Shown: positions 11,143 to 25,000, numbered from the stretch's first letter. The stretch: DNA of 64,000 nt from Manihot esculenta (GCF_001659605.2 NC_035164.2:8605038-8669037), one strand, 5' to 3'. Made by a program: numbers and translations. Notes: generated from the letters alone by a model not told the origin.

Positions 11143-12973
11143 ATGAATATCTCTTCTTTGTCATCTTCTTCTGGTGGAAGCTCAACTTCAGTTTCCTCTT
11201 TCGACAGCCCCATCCATGCACCTGTTCCTATTGTCCCACTGAGTACAGTTCACAACAACGACAACCTCCTAGTAAATGACATCCCATTTGTGTTAATAGA
11301 AAAGGAAATGGATCACCTGTATAATCACTACCAGATCGCCCAGGAACTCTTCCAGGTTCATGGTCCAAACCCATGCATTCGTGTGGATGACTAAATTTCT
11401 ATAGAGGATATCATCATGGTTTATAAAGAACAATTGAAGGCAGATTCTCGGTTTTCTATGGACCTGTTCTTTGTTAAAGTCCTCCATTTCCACAATTTTG
11501 CAGTCACCCAACTACATCTTAACAGTTGGAGGATTCTGGTGGCTTTCTGCTTCCTCTGTTTTAATAAAAATGTTGAGCTGAGTGTTCACTCTTCTCCCAA
11601 CTATACCAATTGGGTACCTAGAAGAACAAAGAATTCTAATTCTTCAGCGTGAAAAAGCGCCAGACTCTCTTTGACCAAATACCCTTTTCCCTGAAGCGCT
11701 GGAAAAATAAGTTCTTTATCTTGGGCCACAGGGTATCTAGGGGTTTTGGGTGGTTTCAGACTGACTGGAATCTACAGGTGGACCTCAAGAAAGATGGGGC
11801 CAGCCACCGCGAGACGAGGAAGAGGCTTTGGACTTCCATCAAAGGATGTCCTCGACCCAGAGGGTAGACATTAACGTGGCGGTGTGGAACGCTGCTTTGT
11901 CCTAGCAAAGTCATTTTTAGGTAGAACAGGCTCGGGCCCCTCAATCGCCCAGTCTTCAAAACCCTTGTGAAAATGTTCCATGTACTATAGAATAAGGTAT
12001 TTTTCTTTCTAAATTTCTTTATTTTTAAAACTTCCTTGCTCACTTTTTGCTTTGTGTAAGCATGGCCCAAAAAAAAAAAAAAAACAAGTTCGCCGAAGCA
12101 ACACGTGCTGCTCACAAAGGCAAAGCTACAACTAGAACATCTGGCCCACCTCCTTAATAGGCTCACCGAGCAGAGGAGATCACCTTGCTTCCTCATCCCC
12201 CTCCTCCATTTGCTAGGGAGGAGCCAACCCCACTCAACCAGAGTCTTCCTCCAAGGGCACTCCTTCTCTAGCCCCATCCAAATCGAGCCATCACGAGAAG
12301 AAGCTAGAGCTTTATGGCCTTGAGGCATTCAACATCTAGCGTTGGCACTGACTCAGTCGACCTCACTTCTTGAGGAACCCCAACTTTAAGTCCTTATCAC
12401 AAAGAATGCCTTAAGGCCTAGGGATTTTCACTGAATGAACGAGGTTGAGACAGACGACCTTTATGGTAACATAATCCACTCCACGATGTCGCTGAAGTCA
12501 ATGGTACCATAAAGGAGACTCTGGAGTTTGTGGACAAGCTTCGGGCCGACCTTGATGAGGCCCTCACTTCTAAGTTGGGCCTTAAGAACCGGGATACATC
12601 TGATGAGGATCAGGTGATCCTACTGCAATGCCAAATCTTGGAGCTACAGACAAAAGCTAAAGAAGTCCAGGCTGCCTCTACTAGAGTTATTGAGCTCGAG
12701 GCGGAGCTTAAGGTGACAGTGGCCCAGGGTGGGGAGATATTTGTTCAAGGTTAGGATTCGGTAAAGAAGAAGCTGGCAAAGCATTTTCCTTTTGAGAATT
12801 TTTCCTGGATAGAAAACATCCTCTCCAAGGAGGAGGATGAGATTGAATAGGAGGGAGAGTGAGTTGAAGATACTCCCACCGACCGAGTCTCTACTGATAA
12901 TGTAATAGATGTAGAGAATACAGAGGTAATGGAGACTCAAGCAGGGGAGTTTGAGGATATCCCTCACATGTAA
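11143..12973 (+). pseudogene. Antisense accessory gene of element H (degenerate)
   Basis: This gene runs opposite to H, directly inside its 3' LTR. A first block (ATG at 11143) is Ser-rich and then reads through one stop (11392-11394) into a segment with a QLKADSRFSMD...LNSWRILVAF pattern. A shifted frame at 11649-11800 has WKNKFFILG. A polar, predicted coiled-coil segment follows (12530-12750), and then an acidic tail ending at 12971-12973. This layout resembles the uncharacterised antisense protein of Grande/Tat-type elements, described for Grande as a nuclear protein made from its own promoter. That assignment is from memory of the family and was not searched. Several stops and shifts make it a pseudogene. 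Confidence 0.55.
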
Positions 12974-13408
12974 CCTTTTTGTGTTTAATGAAAACATGTT
13001 TTTTTTATTGTTTTTACTGAGTGTCTGTATATCTTGTGCTCATTTACAACCTTCTTTCAAAACTTAAATAATTTTTTCTTTCCAAAGAATCGCCAAGGGT
13101 TAACACCCATCCATCATAGTGAAAATAACTTGAAAATCTTTGAACAGTGGGGATAACATACATGGCCTGGAAAATACTCGCCTTAGGCCTGATCTTGAGG
13201 CTTGTACTTGCCTATGAACGCCCGTCCTGTAGCTTAGGCCTCGAATGTCTTTAAAAGTCTCGTACGGGGCTATCTCCCAGTAATCAATTTTGGTGAAATC
13301 TTGCCTCGTGGTTTGATACAAAGCCCTCGATTAGTGGGGCCTTTGCCCACTTTATGACCTTCCCTATGACCTTGGAGGAGCCCTATGACTTCTCATAAGG
13401 ATTTAATA

Positions 13409-14044
13409 GTTGTTTAGTGGGACCAACATCGGGATACTCTGATAGAACCCGACTGTGACTTGGCCTGGCGGAACCCGCCTTATGGCCTTGTAAAATGAGA
13501 CCAACGCTCAGATGGTCGGGCGGAATCCGCCATATGACCTAGCCTGGCAAAACCTGCCATGTGGCCTTATTTAATGGGATCGATGCTAGGATGGTCTGGC
13601 GAAATCCACCTTGTGACTTGGCCTAGTGGAGCCCGCCTTGTGGCCTTGTATAGCAGGACCAATGCTCAGATGCTCTAGCAAAATCTGCCTTGTGACCTGG
13701 CCTAGAGAAACCTGCCTTGTGGCATTGTTTAATGGGACCAACAGTTGAATGGTCTGGCAGAATCTGCCTTGTGACCTGGCTTGACGGAATCTGCCTTGTG
13801 GCCTTATATAGTGGGACCAACTCTCAGATTTTCTAGTGGAATTCGCCATGTGACTTGGCCTAGCGGAACCTGGCTTGTGGCCTTATATAGTTGGACCAAC
13901 GCCCGGATGATCTGGCGGAATCCGCCTTGTGACTTGGGCTAGTGAAACCCGCTTTTTGGTCTTGTTTAGTGGGACCAATGCCCGAATGGTCTAGCGAAAT
14001 CCATCTTGTGACCTGGCCTTATAGAACCCGCCTTGTGGCCTCTT
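13409..14044 (-). repeat. 79-bp tandem repeat array in element H (~8 copies)
   Basis: The marker GACCAA (or a variant) recurs near 13421, 13499, 13578, 13657, 13736, 13815, 13894 and 13973, a steady 78-79 bp. Each unit holds two diverged copies of a GC-rich palindrome, GGCGGAATCCGCC. Tandem arrays in the 3' internal region are known in Tat/Ogre-lineage elements and can seed satellites. Confidence 0.92.
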
Positions 14045-14329
14045 CTTGTCTCCCTAATCCTCTTCCTTTTTTTGGAGGAAGGCAAACACATTGTCCCTTA
14101 TAACTGAAGAATATAACATATAAAAATACCTTGTTAACTTTGTTATTAAAAGAATATCCTTTTGTTACAAATATATCGAGAGCGAGGAACCACTCGGCTT
14201 CCTCAGATGGCTAGCTCATGAGATTTCTAGGTGAATGACTTCTGAGACTTCAAAAGGTTTCTTACCTGTCTGGTAATTATGTTTGCAATCTGCTTACTTT
14301 CCCTACCCCTGTATGACCCCTACGAGTTC

Positions 14330-15306
14330 TCAATCAGGGATTGTTTCAGGGGTTGTTTTTTCGGGCTCGGATCTCTTCTCTTCCTTTCCCCTCCTTGTGA
14401 ATTTATGAAGGGTACCATCCCTTATCAGCCTTTCAATCTCATCCTTTAGTTGCTGACATTCTTCTGTTATATGACCATGATCTTCATGGAAGCGACAGTA
14501 CTTTGTCCTGTCTTGTTTCTCCGCTTTCTTTGGATTGAGTTTAGGTGGCCACTTGATTTCTTTATCATTTTTCTTTATCCAAATCAAAATATGAGTCTGT
14601 GAGTCATTTAGCGGAGTCTAATTCTTGTACTTACTCTGATAAATCCTCTTTCGTGAGATGGGATAACTCCTGTGATCTCCTTCATATCCTCTTCTCTCAG
14701 ACTTCTGATTTTGCTTTTGATTCATCCTCTTGTCTTCTTTTAATGCATGGACTTTGTCATCCAGCCATATATATTTCTGGGCTTTTTCTATTAATTATTG
14801 ATACATCGTGGCTAAATTTTTAATTAAGGAATCCATGAATTTGATATTGTGGGTTCCTTTCTTTAATGCTTTACATTCTATCTCATGATTTAATTCTTCC
14901 ACCTGTATGACTTCAGCATTAAAACGTGAGATAAAATTTCTTAAAGACTCACCCTCTTCTTGGCAAATTTTCCTCAAGTCAGAGAAAATTTTTTTAGGAG
15001 GTATACATGTAATGAATTTAGATCTAAATAATGCAATAAACTATGTAAAGTTTTGAATTGAACCTAGACTCAGATGTTGGTACCATTTCTGAGCCAAACC
15101 TATAAGCGTCGATGGAAAAACCCAGCATAACACAAAATTGTTTACATTCTAAAGTTGTATGGTCATCCTGAAGATTGCCAGGTGGCTTCTAGGGTCTGCT
15201 GTTCTACCATATTTGTCCAGGCAAGACAACTTGAACTTGGTAAGAGCCAAATGATGACTTTCTTGTTGGTAGCAATATTGGCAGCAGATCGTGAACTACT
15301 GGCCAT
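14330..15306 (-). pseudogene. Gag remnant of element H
   Basis: The start is on the minus strand at 15306, where MASSSRSAANIATNKK aligns with the G start (MADNSRATAKTAASK). Next comes a retrotransposon Gag core (LDKYGRTADPRSHLAIFR, near 15225-15170), a segment ending NIKFMDSLIKN (14795-14977) and a zinc knuckle (CRFHEDHGHITEEC, about 14490-14450) typical of Tat/Ogre-lineage Gag. In-frame stops interrupt the core, and part of the N-terminal region present in G is missing. Downstream pol is absent. Confidence 0.8.
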
Positions 15307-15396
15307 CTTAGAAGTGAGAGGAGAGAGAGGTTTCTTTCCGAGAAAAAGAGTAGGAGATAGGTTGTAATCTAAAACAATAATACAATGGAATCCAAA

Positions 15397-15925
15397 TGAT
15401 GTTGTAGAGATTAGATCGATGGCGTGGTCGAAGCAGAGCTGTATTGTGCTTGGCTAGAACCTGCAAGGAAGAAAACGTGAAGTGTTCCGATGCTCAAGCT
15501 AGTATTGACAAATATACAGAATGCAAAGAATTGTTTAGAGTTTTTGTGTTAGAGAATAGTGTACTTTTGTCTCTATGATCCTTCTCCTTTTATACTGTAA
15601 GAAGATGAAGGTAAATATGGCTTCTCCCCATAATCCGGCAGCGATGTGGCCGGTTGCTTAGTAAGAGATATTGCCGGCTAATAGAATAGTGATCTCGTGA
15701 TTACATGCGTAATTGAGATATTTTAGATTGTGCTTATTAACTGTACCTTTAGCGCCGAGACTCTCTCTGCTGGAGAAGGACGAATCTGAATAATGATAGG
15801 AGTATCATGGTGTCCGAATCTTCTTTCTTCGAGATAGACTGCCTTTCTTACGTATCTAATTCTTGACACGTGGTCATATCTCGTAGTGACAGCTCACGGC
15901 TTATTTCGGGCGATTATTATATAAT
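15397..15925 (-). repeat. 5' LTR of element H (approximate right edge)
   Basis: It contains a minus-strand TATA box (15587-15596) and shares several blocks with 10319-10821. The terminus was set where the LTR-end motif ACATCA precedes a primer-site-like stretch (15380-15396, minus TTTGGATTCC). G has the same junction (CACATCA, TTTGGTTCAA). The outer edge near 15925 was not resolved. Confidence 0.6.
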
Positions 15926-18900
15926 ATTAATAATTTTTTCTTTAACTTTTTTATATTAATTAATAAGAATTCTGGATTATAAAAAAAAAAAGAAAGAAAG
16001 GAAAAAAGAGTTTTTTGTCCTTATTCGTCCATCGCACGCATTTCTCGCAGTGTTTCGCACTTTACGGAGTTTTGTTTTTGAAATGGGCACTTACGGAGTT
16101 TATATATGACTTTAGCCTAGCCATTAACGGAAGATACATAAACAGTTAAACTAGTTACAGTGACCCTCATCAAAATAAAGAAAATAAAAATTTATCAGCC
16201 TTTTCTAAAATGCTTTGGGTCTTTTTCTAATCCAAGACATGGACCATATGACATTACAATTCGATCAAAGCTTCTTGAATGTGCATTTGGTTTCAAATCG
16301 AATGAAAATAAAAAAAATTAATTTAATAAAAAATATCAATCGAAATTCAATTGAAATAATTGAACTAGTTACTATCTGTCTGAGAAAAGCTCAAAACACT
16401 CAGATACCAAATTATACAGGTTGATTTGGTTCTTTATTTCATTCGAAAACTGCTTTTCCTTAGTTCATATTAACCTAGAACGTATACACCACATATATAT
16501 ATATATATGCAGTGCGGAACCAGAAAATTTTTGTTGGGATCGCCAATTAAAAATATATTTAGTTAATAAATTGAATAAAAAATTTTATTAACCGAATTTT
16601 TAATAATTTTGTGAATGTTTATTAAATTGAATTGAGATTATGAGAAAATAATAAAATTAAAATATATATTATTAATTCTATTTCAAAAAATATATATATA
16701 ATATAATAATAAAAAAATATTATCAATAAATTTATGAAAAAATATAAATAACAGCTTATTAATAAATTTATAGTTCATTATTTAATGTGATCGAAAATAG
16801 AGCTGAACTGCAATCGGTCAATTTGTAAAAAAAAAATGTAATGTGATTAGCGTCTACATAGACAATCAGTCTGACACTCAAGTCAATATATTAATAGAAT
16901 GGCAAATATAATGAATTATTTTAAATTTTTTATTCCTATTTTCCGTCAAAAAAATTATTAGTTGCCTTTAAGTATTTATACTCTTTAGTTCTTATAGTTT
17001 TAATTATACGTATTATTTAATTTCTATAATTTCACATATTTATGTTATTTAGTTTCTTTCATCAAAACTAAAATACTAATAGTTTTCTTGACAACAAAAT
17101 TAAAGTATTTGATCTTACAAAATACAAGAATGTTTTTAATTGAGTGATTTTAAAATAAAAATAAATTAATAAATTTTTTAAAAATTTTGAGATTTGATAT
17201 ACCGTAATTTCCTCCATATACCGTTATCGTATACGGATAAAACTAAATTTGCTTTTTATTTTTTTATATCTAAATTTACTTTTAAGTTATCATTAAAAAA
17301 AATTATATAAGTTTAAATAAATCGAATAGTGTAGTTCAAATGTTAAAAATCCTGACTAGTGATAATTTTTTATTGATAAATTTAAATTAAAAAATAAAAT
17401 TTTATAATTTTAATTTCGCTATATAATTTAAGAATAAATTTAATATTTTTATTTCAAATATATGCAACCATTAGATGTTGACAATTTGATTATTGTGAAT
17501 TCTACATGCAACACATCATAGTTAATAATTATAACAAAAATATTATACATATTAAGCCTTTTGCAGAAAATAATTTATATTTAAAAAATATATTTTATAA
17601 AAAATGTTTAATTTTCTGTAAAAAATAATTTTATAAAAAATATTTTTTAATGAGATAACTTATTTTTTATTGTGTAATTTTAATTTAAAAATTAAAATTT
17701 ATTAATAATTTATATAAAAATCTTAATAAAAATTTTAAAATGCGGAAAATGACTCCTCCTTTCGAAAGAGGAAGTTATTTTCCTTAAACTGGCTTATTTC
17801 TTTTCTTTAACCACGAATATATTTTCTGTTAATTAAATTTTTTTTAATATTTTAAAAGTAAAAAATATAAAAAATATGTTTTAAAATAATATTATTTATG
17901 AAACAAACGAAGCCTAAAATTAAAATCGCATTATGACAATCATGTCTCTAAAATGAACATCTTTAAAGGATTGGAATAAGTTAGGATAGTTCATATTAAT
18001 TTTGACTCGAATTTAAAATGAATTCGAACGATGGGAGTAGCAGATGTAAAAATCTTATTTAGGGTTTAATTTTATTTTATCATATCTTTGATTCTATTCA
18101 CTTTTTAAGAAAAACAATTATGTACATACATATAAAAATAAAATTTTTAATTTAAAAAATCAAGTTAAAGTAGAGCAATTAAAAAAAATATTTGCATAAA
18201 AAACTTTACAAATTGAATCATTTTATCTAATTAAAAATCAAATATGATCAAATATGGAGCTTTTAGAATTTTTTTTATTTTATAATTTTAATAGTCTAAT
18301 TTATAATTCATAGAAATATTATATTTCATCTATATTTTAAATATTTTTAAATTTAAATAATCTAACTCATTATCTATTAAACTCATATTTTATAGATTTA
18401 TGATTTATATTCTTAAATTTAAATAGTTTATAAAATTCATTAAATGATCTAACTATTAAATATTCATAAAACTTTCTAAAAATTTAAAATTTATTTTTTT
18501 AAATTTAAATAGTCTAACATATAATTTTAGTCACATAAATAAAGATAAATAAAAATAATAACTTTTTAATAATAAAAAATAGTGCATATAAATAAATAAA
18601 TAATGAATGAATAATTTCTCTAAACTTGAAGTTAAAATCTTAAAGATTGTAAATAAACTTTTTAATTTTCTAGATTAGAAAAGAATAAAAACAAATGACT
18701 CTTATAAAAATAATATTTGAGGAGGGGACAATTGGAGGAGTTTTATTTATGGAGATTCTATAATTCTTTTAAAATTTAATAGTTCGTTATTATATTAAAA
18801 TCACTTAATTAAAATTTGCCGCTATAATCTTGATTAGATATATTAAATAGTATAAATTTTAAATTTGTAAAAATTAAATAATAAATATAATTAAAATTAT

Positions 18901-19630
18901 AATGACTAAATAATATAAATATTCAAAATATATTAATGTATTTTTTAATAGAAGGAATAAATTTGAGTTTATAAAATATAAACGGGTTTTATAGTTGATT
19001 AATTTAAAAATAGAGATGAATTAATAAATTTTTAAAAACTTCAAGTACTTATATTAGTTATTTTTTTATTTATTTAAAGAAAACTTATATGAATAATCAT
19101 AAATAACCTTGATTCTAATTAAATATACCAAGTAGAAGACTTGAAAAATAAAGATAGATGATTAAAATAAAATTTTGTAAATTGAAAAATGATGAAAGAA
19201 AAGAGGATAAAAGTGTGTAAATAGAGTTGTATGAGGGAAATTTAATAGAAAAAATATTTAGGAGTGGTAGGTTTTATTTTATTAGGGTTTAGTATAAAAT
19301 TACACTATTATCCTTAAAAAATTTATAAAAATTCAGAGGTCCATGGCCCATCGCCCTCACCCTCGTCTCTGAATTCGAATATTTTTAATATAAATCAGAT
19401 TTAAATAGTTTAATTTTTGTGGATATCTTACCCGTTTATCTTCGTAGATCTGATCGGAAACACTAAATTTGCAATAGTAGAAAAAAGATCAAAGAAGGAT
19501 GAAAGGGAGGAAAAAATTCTCAATTTTTGGAGTGAAATTAAAAGTCAGGTTTTTATTTCACTTAAGTAATGTTAATTAAAACTTAATTGATGATTAATAC
19601 AGGCTAATATAGCAATTTAAATAGTATAGA
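15926..19630. other. AT-rich spacer, no gene recognised
   Basis: Very AT-rich with TA microsatellites (16492-16508) and poly-A runs (15980-16010). Apart from the LTR scrap at 16786-16930, no coding frame, RNA gene or element end was found. B inserted at its right edge. Confidence 0.6.
16786..16930 (-). repeat. LTR scrap related to elements H and G
   Basis: From TGTGATCGAAAATAGAG onward it follows the outer ~145 bases of the H left LTR (10319-10460) with many substitutions. No internal region adjoins it. Confidence 0.5.
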
Positions 19631-21895
19631 TGTAATGACCCGAAAATCGGACCGCTACCGGCGCTAGGATCCAGATCGGCTTAAGGCCGCCGGGACCCAT
19701 AGCAAGCCTGACATGCAACCTGTAAACCTGTTTAATCACATACATGATCAACAACATACATAAAAATTTAAAACTTTTCTTTCATACATTCTATCAATCA
19801 CCAAACTCAACCTGTGCATGCACTGAACATATACATAATCATAAACTTGACCCTCTGTGGGATCTCATCAATGCCCCCCAATGGGTGGCATAACAAGAGT
19901 TGAGTTGGCTAAACATGGACATCAATAACATTAAGATCATGTTTCAAAAGGGATTACATTAAACTATGGTCAAGCACACTTCTAACCTCAATATCATTAC
20001 ATTACATATCTATACATCATTATACAATCTGTCATGTCCACTTTCTAACTATTACATACATAAGACTTCATTACTCTTCTTGACTTCTCTGTCTAACCCG
20101 TACCTGCAAACCTGGGGAATTTGGGAGAGGGGTGAGCTACTAGAGCCCAGTGAGCAGAATAGTAAAGCATTTAAAACATATGATAACATGAAATGCATCA
20201 CTTCACAACTAATCATATCAAGGATGAACTTGTCACCATTTAGCCCTCTACATAATCCAATCATGCCAGGGGCGTAGTGCAGGCCACACCTGGTCTTTCT
20301 CTTATACATAACATAACATAACATACATAATCCATGATGCCGGGGGCGTAGTGCAGGCCACATCCGGTCTTTCTCTTACATAGTGCCAGGGGCGTAGTGC
20401 AGGCCACACCTGGACTTCCATATCATAACATCATGTCATAACATATGAGAGCTAATGGATCATTCAACGTTCATCCACATTAACAACATATTATGCAATG
20501 CAACATATTCGTGATTTCTAATGCAAGCATCCTAGAATATCACATGGCATCCGTGATGCATAAACATGCTCAAAACTGATTTATTTATTTATTTAAAAGC
20601 ATAAGAGACATTCCACTCACCTCTGGCTAGCTCTGACACTGACTGAAGCAGCTGACTCACTGCTGGGGTCCTCGGTTCCTCGGGTCCGAACCTACACAGG
20701 TGGACTCAAATGAGGGACCAAACGACTAGAACATGACTCTAAAAACATCCCCCAAAAACCCCCTAAAACACCTCAAAACAATCATGTAAAAACATACAAA
20801 GGAAGGCAGAACAGGGCAGGTTCGGCGGCACCTTCGGCGGCCGAAAGTCCTTCCAGAGCCGAAACCCAGGCAGGTTCGGCGGCACCTTCGGCGGCCGAAA
20901 GTCCCAGACAGAGACGAAAGTCTCTTTTCGGGGGCAACTTCGGCAGCCGAAAGGCCTGCCTCCCCAGCCATGTTCGGCGGCCGAAAGTTCCTTCGGCTGC
21001 CGAACCTGGTTTCTGCCAAAGGGTAGAAACTTGGCTCCTTCAAGCACATTTGCCTCCAAAACCTCCAATCATGCATATAACTCATCCAAACCATGCAAAA
21101 ATACATACATTGGCTCCTAGGGGCTTCAAACTAACTTAAACCCCAACTACAACACACAACAACAACACAATCCAACATACATTGTTCAAAACACAACATT
21201 AACTCAAAAACCTAACTATGAGCTAAACATGCATTCTACCCCATAGATCTTGCATAAAACTTACTTTAAACATGAAATGGGCTTAAGATCGGCTCTTACC
21301 TCTTGAAGATCGAGGGAGAGACGTCCTAAACTCGGAGGTGGGAGATTTTGAGTTCTTGAACCTCAAAGCTCCAAAACTTGCTTTAAACTCGAAAATCTTC
21401 AAAACAACGTAAAAACTTGTGAAAATCTTGAAAGATTTGAAGGAAAGAACTCAAGAATGGTGAGGAATGGCGGAAGGGCTCACCTTGGCCGAAAATGGGG
21501 AGAAAGCTCGCCCATTTCGGCTAAGGGGCTCTTTTATAGTGGCTGGCCAGGCCACATTCGGGAGCCGAACGTGCCCCCGCATGCATGCCATGTTCGGCGG
21601 CCGAACTTGAGGTTCGGCGGCCGAACCTGGGCTTCCCTCACTTATGCCTTCGGGGGCCTAAGGCTCACCCGAAAAGCATGCATGTTCGGCGGCCGAACTT
21701 TGAGTTTCGGCAGCCGAACCTGAGTTTCCTCTAAGGGTGTTTTTATTCTAAAAACTCATTTCCTTTTTACTTAAAATCATAAAAAACATTAAAACATTTC
21801 ATGAAAACATGGTTTTACCCTTCTAGAGGTTTCCGACATCCGAGATTCCACCGGACGGTAGGAATTCCGATACCGGAGTCTAGCCGGGTATTACA
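19631..21895 (-). repeat. 3' LTR of element B (2265 bp)
   Basis: In plus-strand reading it runs from TGTAATGACCCG to GGGTATTACA. Minus-strand TATA at 21531-21538; leader palindromes 20818-21008; promoter palindromes 21551-21722; minisatellite 20262-20412. Confidence 0.95.
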
Positions 21896-21909
21896 TTCTC
21901 CCCCCCTTA
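21896..21909 (-). promoter_or_regulatory. Polypurine tract of B
   Basis: A pyrimidine run on the plus strand (minus AAGGGGGGGAGAA) abuts the 3' LTR. Confidence 0.88.
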
Positions 21910-22007
21910 AGAACATTCGTCCCCGAATGTTCCTCAACTAGCACATAGCATGGCATAAAACATAACATACATACATACATAGCACATAAACACATAGAGA
22001 TCTAATC

Positions 22008-25000
22008 TTAAAAGAGATGAGGGTACTGCTGGAGCATAGACTCCCGTGTCTCCCAAGTGCATTCCTCCAAATTGTGGTGGTTCCACAGGACTTTCACCAT
22101 CGGGATTTCCTTGTTCCTTAACTTTCTGATCTGGGTGTCTATGATCCGTACTGGCTGTTCAACATAGGTGAGATCTTCTTGGACCTCCACATCAGGCTCA
22201 CTAAGAACCTTGCTCGGATCTGACACAAACTTCCTCAACATTGAAACATGGAAAACCGGATGGATTCTTTCCATTGAAGCAAGTAAATCCAGCTTGTACG
22301 ACACATTCCCAATCGTTTGTAAGATTTCGAAGGATCCGATGTATCGTGGGGCTAGTTTACCTTTCTTTCCGAAGCGAACCACTCCTTTCATAGGAGACAC
22401 CTTAAGCAATACCAGATCCCCCTCCTGAAACTCTACCTGTCTTCTGCGGATGTCTGCATAACTCTTCTGTCTGCTTGCAGCAGTCTTGATTCTTTCTCTG
22501 ATTAGGGGTACCACCCTGCTGGTGATCTCAACATGCTCAGGCCCTGCCAAGGCCTTTTCTCCAACTTCCTCCCAGCAAACAGGTGACCTGCACTTCCTCC
22601 CATATAAAGCTTCATATGGAGCCATCCCGATGCTAGCATGATGGCTGTTATTGTAGGCAAACTCCACCAAAGGTAGATGCTGCCTCCAAGAACCGCCAAA
22701 GTCCAGCACACACATTCTGAGCATATCCTCTATGGTCTGGATGGTCCTTTCTGATTGTCCGTCCGTCTGGGGGTGGAAGGCAGTACTGAAATCCAACTTG
22801 GTACCCATGGCGTTCTGCAGACTCCGCCAAAATCTGGAGGTGAACTGGGGCCCTCTATCTGACACTATCGAAACAGGAACCCCATGCAGCCTGACGATCT
22901 CGTCCACATATACCTGCGCCAACTTGTCCACAGAGTAGCCACTCCTGACAGGAATGAAGTGAGCATATTTGGTGAGTCTATCCACAATCACCCACATGGA
23001 GTCCAATCTGTTGGACGCCGCCGGTAACCCCACTACGAAGTCCATAGCTATATTTTCCCATTTTCATTCTGGAATAGGTAGCGGGTTAAGCATTCCAGCC
23101 GGCTTCTGATGTTCCAACTTCACCCCTTGACACACTTCGCAGGCTGACACAAACTGTGCCACTTCTTTCTTCATAGCTGGCCACCAATAAACCTTCTTTA
23201 GATCTTGATACATCTTGGTGGCCCCGGGGTGAATGCTGTATCTTGCATTATGAGCCTCTCTCATAATGTCTCCTTTTAGCCCTATGTCATCTGGTACACA
23301 TGGTCTGCTCCCATAGCGGAGGATCCCCTTGCTGTCGAATCTGAACTCACTATCATTGCCTGACTGGACAGTCCTGGCAATCTTCACTAACTCCGGGTCC
23401 TCATGCTGTTTCTGAGCCACCTGCTCCAGAAACACGGGTGCTACTCTCATCTGGGCCACCAAGGCACCTGTACCAGACAACTCCATCTGTAGACCTTCCT
23501 CAATGAGCTTGTAAAACTCCTTCACCACTGGCCTCCTCTCTGCCGATATGTGGGATAAACTGCCGAGTGATTTCCGGCTTAAGGCGTCTGCCACAACATT
23601 CGCCTTACCCGAATGGTACTGAATCTTGCAATCATAGTCACTTAGCAGCTCTACCCATCTCCTCTGTCTCAAATTCAAATCTCTTTGACTCAGGATGTAC
23701 TGCAGGCTTTTATGATCTGTAAAGATCTCACATTTAACCCCATAGAGGTAGTGCCTCCACATCTTGAGTGCAAAGATTACTGCTGCCATCTCCAGGTCAT
23801 GTGTGGGGTAATTCAACTCATGCTTCTTCAACTGCCTAGAAGCATAAGCGATCACCCTCTCATTCTGCATTAGTACACAACCCAGTCCCACACGGGACGC
23901 ATCACAAAAGACTGTAAAGTCCTCACCATTAGATGGTAGAGCTAAAACTGGTGCTGAAGTCAACCTCTTCTTAAGCTCTTCAAAACTCTCTTCGCACTGG
24001 TCGGTCCACACAAACTTCTGATTCTTCCTGGTCAGTCTGGTCAGAGGAGCTGCAATTTTTGAGAAGTCCTGAACGAACCTCCTGTAGTAACCTGCCAAAC
24101 CCAAGAAACTCCTGATCTCCGTCACTAAAGTGGGTCTAGGCCAGTTAGCCACAGTTTCTGTCTTCTTGGGGTCCACCTCTATCCCATTCTCTGACACTAC
24201 ATGCCCCAAGAACGAAATGCTCCTCAGCCAGAACTCACACTTAGAGAACTTGGCATACAAGCCATGTTCCCTCAAGGTCTGCAAAACCAACCGCAGATGA
24301 TGGGCATGCTCCTCTGCATTCCTGGAATACACCAAGATATCATCTATGAAGACAATAACAAAGTGATCCAGGTACTGACTAAACACTATGTTCATGAGGT
24401 CCATGAATGCTGCAGGGGCGTTAGTTAACCCGAACGGCATTACAAGGAACTCAAAATGCCCATATCTGGTCCTGAAAGCCGTCTTTGGCACATCCTCATC
24501 TCTGATCCTCAGCTGATGGTACCCAGATCTCAGATCTATTTTGGAGAAACAACCCGCTCCTGCTAGCTGGTCGAATAGATCGTCGATCCTTGGCAAAGGG
24601 TACTTGTTCTTGGTAGTGACTTTGTTCAACTGCCTGTAGTCGATACAAAGTCTAAGGGATCCATCCTTCTTCCTGACAAACAAAACTGGAGCACCCCAGG
24701 GTGAGGTACTCGGTTGGATGAAGCCCTTGTCTACCAGCTCTTGCAACTGTTCTTTCAATTCCTTCAACTCGGCTGGAGCCATCCTGTAGGGAGGGATAGA
24801 GATCGGTCGGGTTCCAGGCATCAATTCTATCTCGAACTCTATCTCCCTAGCAGGTGGTAAACCTGGCAGCTCGTCTGGGAAGACGTCTAGAAACTCTCTA
24901 ACCACTGGCACCGAGGCGGGCTCTCTAACCTGACTGCTAAGCTCTCTCACATGAGCCAAATACCCCTGACATCCCCTCCTAAGCAACCTACGAGCCTGAA

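Larger units (their letters stand above)
10319..15925 (-). mobile_element. Degenerate Tat/Grande-type Ty3 element H (pol missing)
   Basis: Two diverged direct repeats (10319-10821 and 15397-~15925) each contain a minus-strand TATA box and flank a minus-strand gag remnant, so the element reads right to left. No protease, RT, RNase H or integrase is visible. After gag come a 79-bp tandem repeat array and a plus-strand (antisense) gene remnant, an arrangement known in Grande/Tat-lineage elements. G at 40329-43842 is a relative. The divergence of the LTRs marks it as old. The right edge is uncertain by some tens of bases. Confidence 0.72.

Noticed and set aside
11756..12328. 190-residue minus-strand frame
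   Set aside because: No recognisable domain. The plus strand of the same region continues the antisense accessory gene, so this looks like a shadow.
13409..14044. Regularly spaced palindromic repeats that might be taken for a CRISPR array
   Set aside because: Units are contiguous diverged 79-mers without unique spacers, in a plant retrotransposon.
14599..14823. 74-residue plus-strand frame opposite the H gag
   Set aside because: It is the reverse of the Gag zinc-knuckle upstream region; the minus strand is the coding one.
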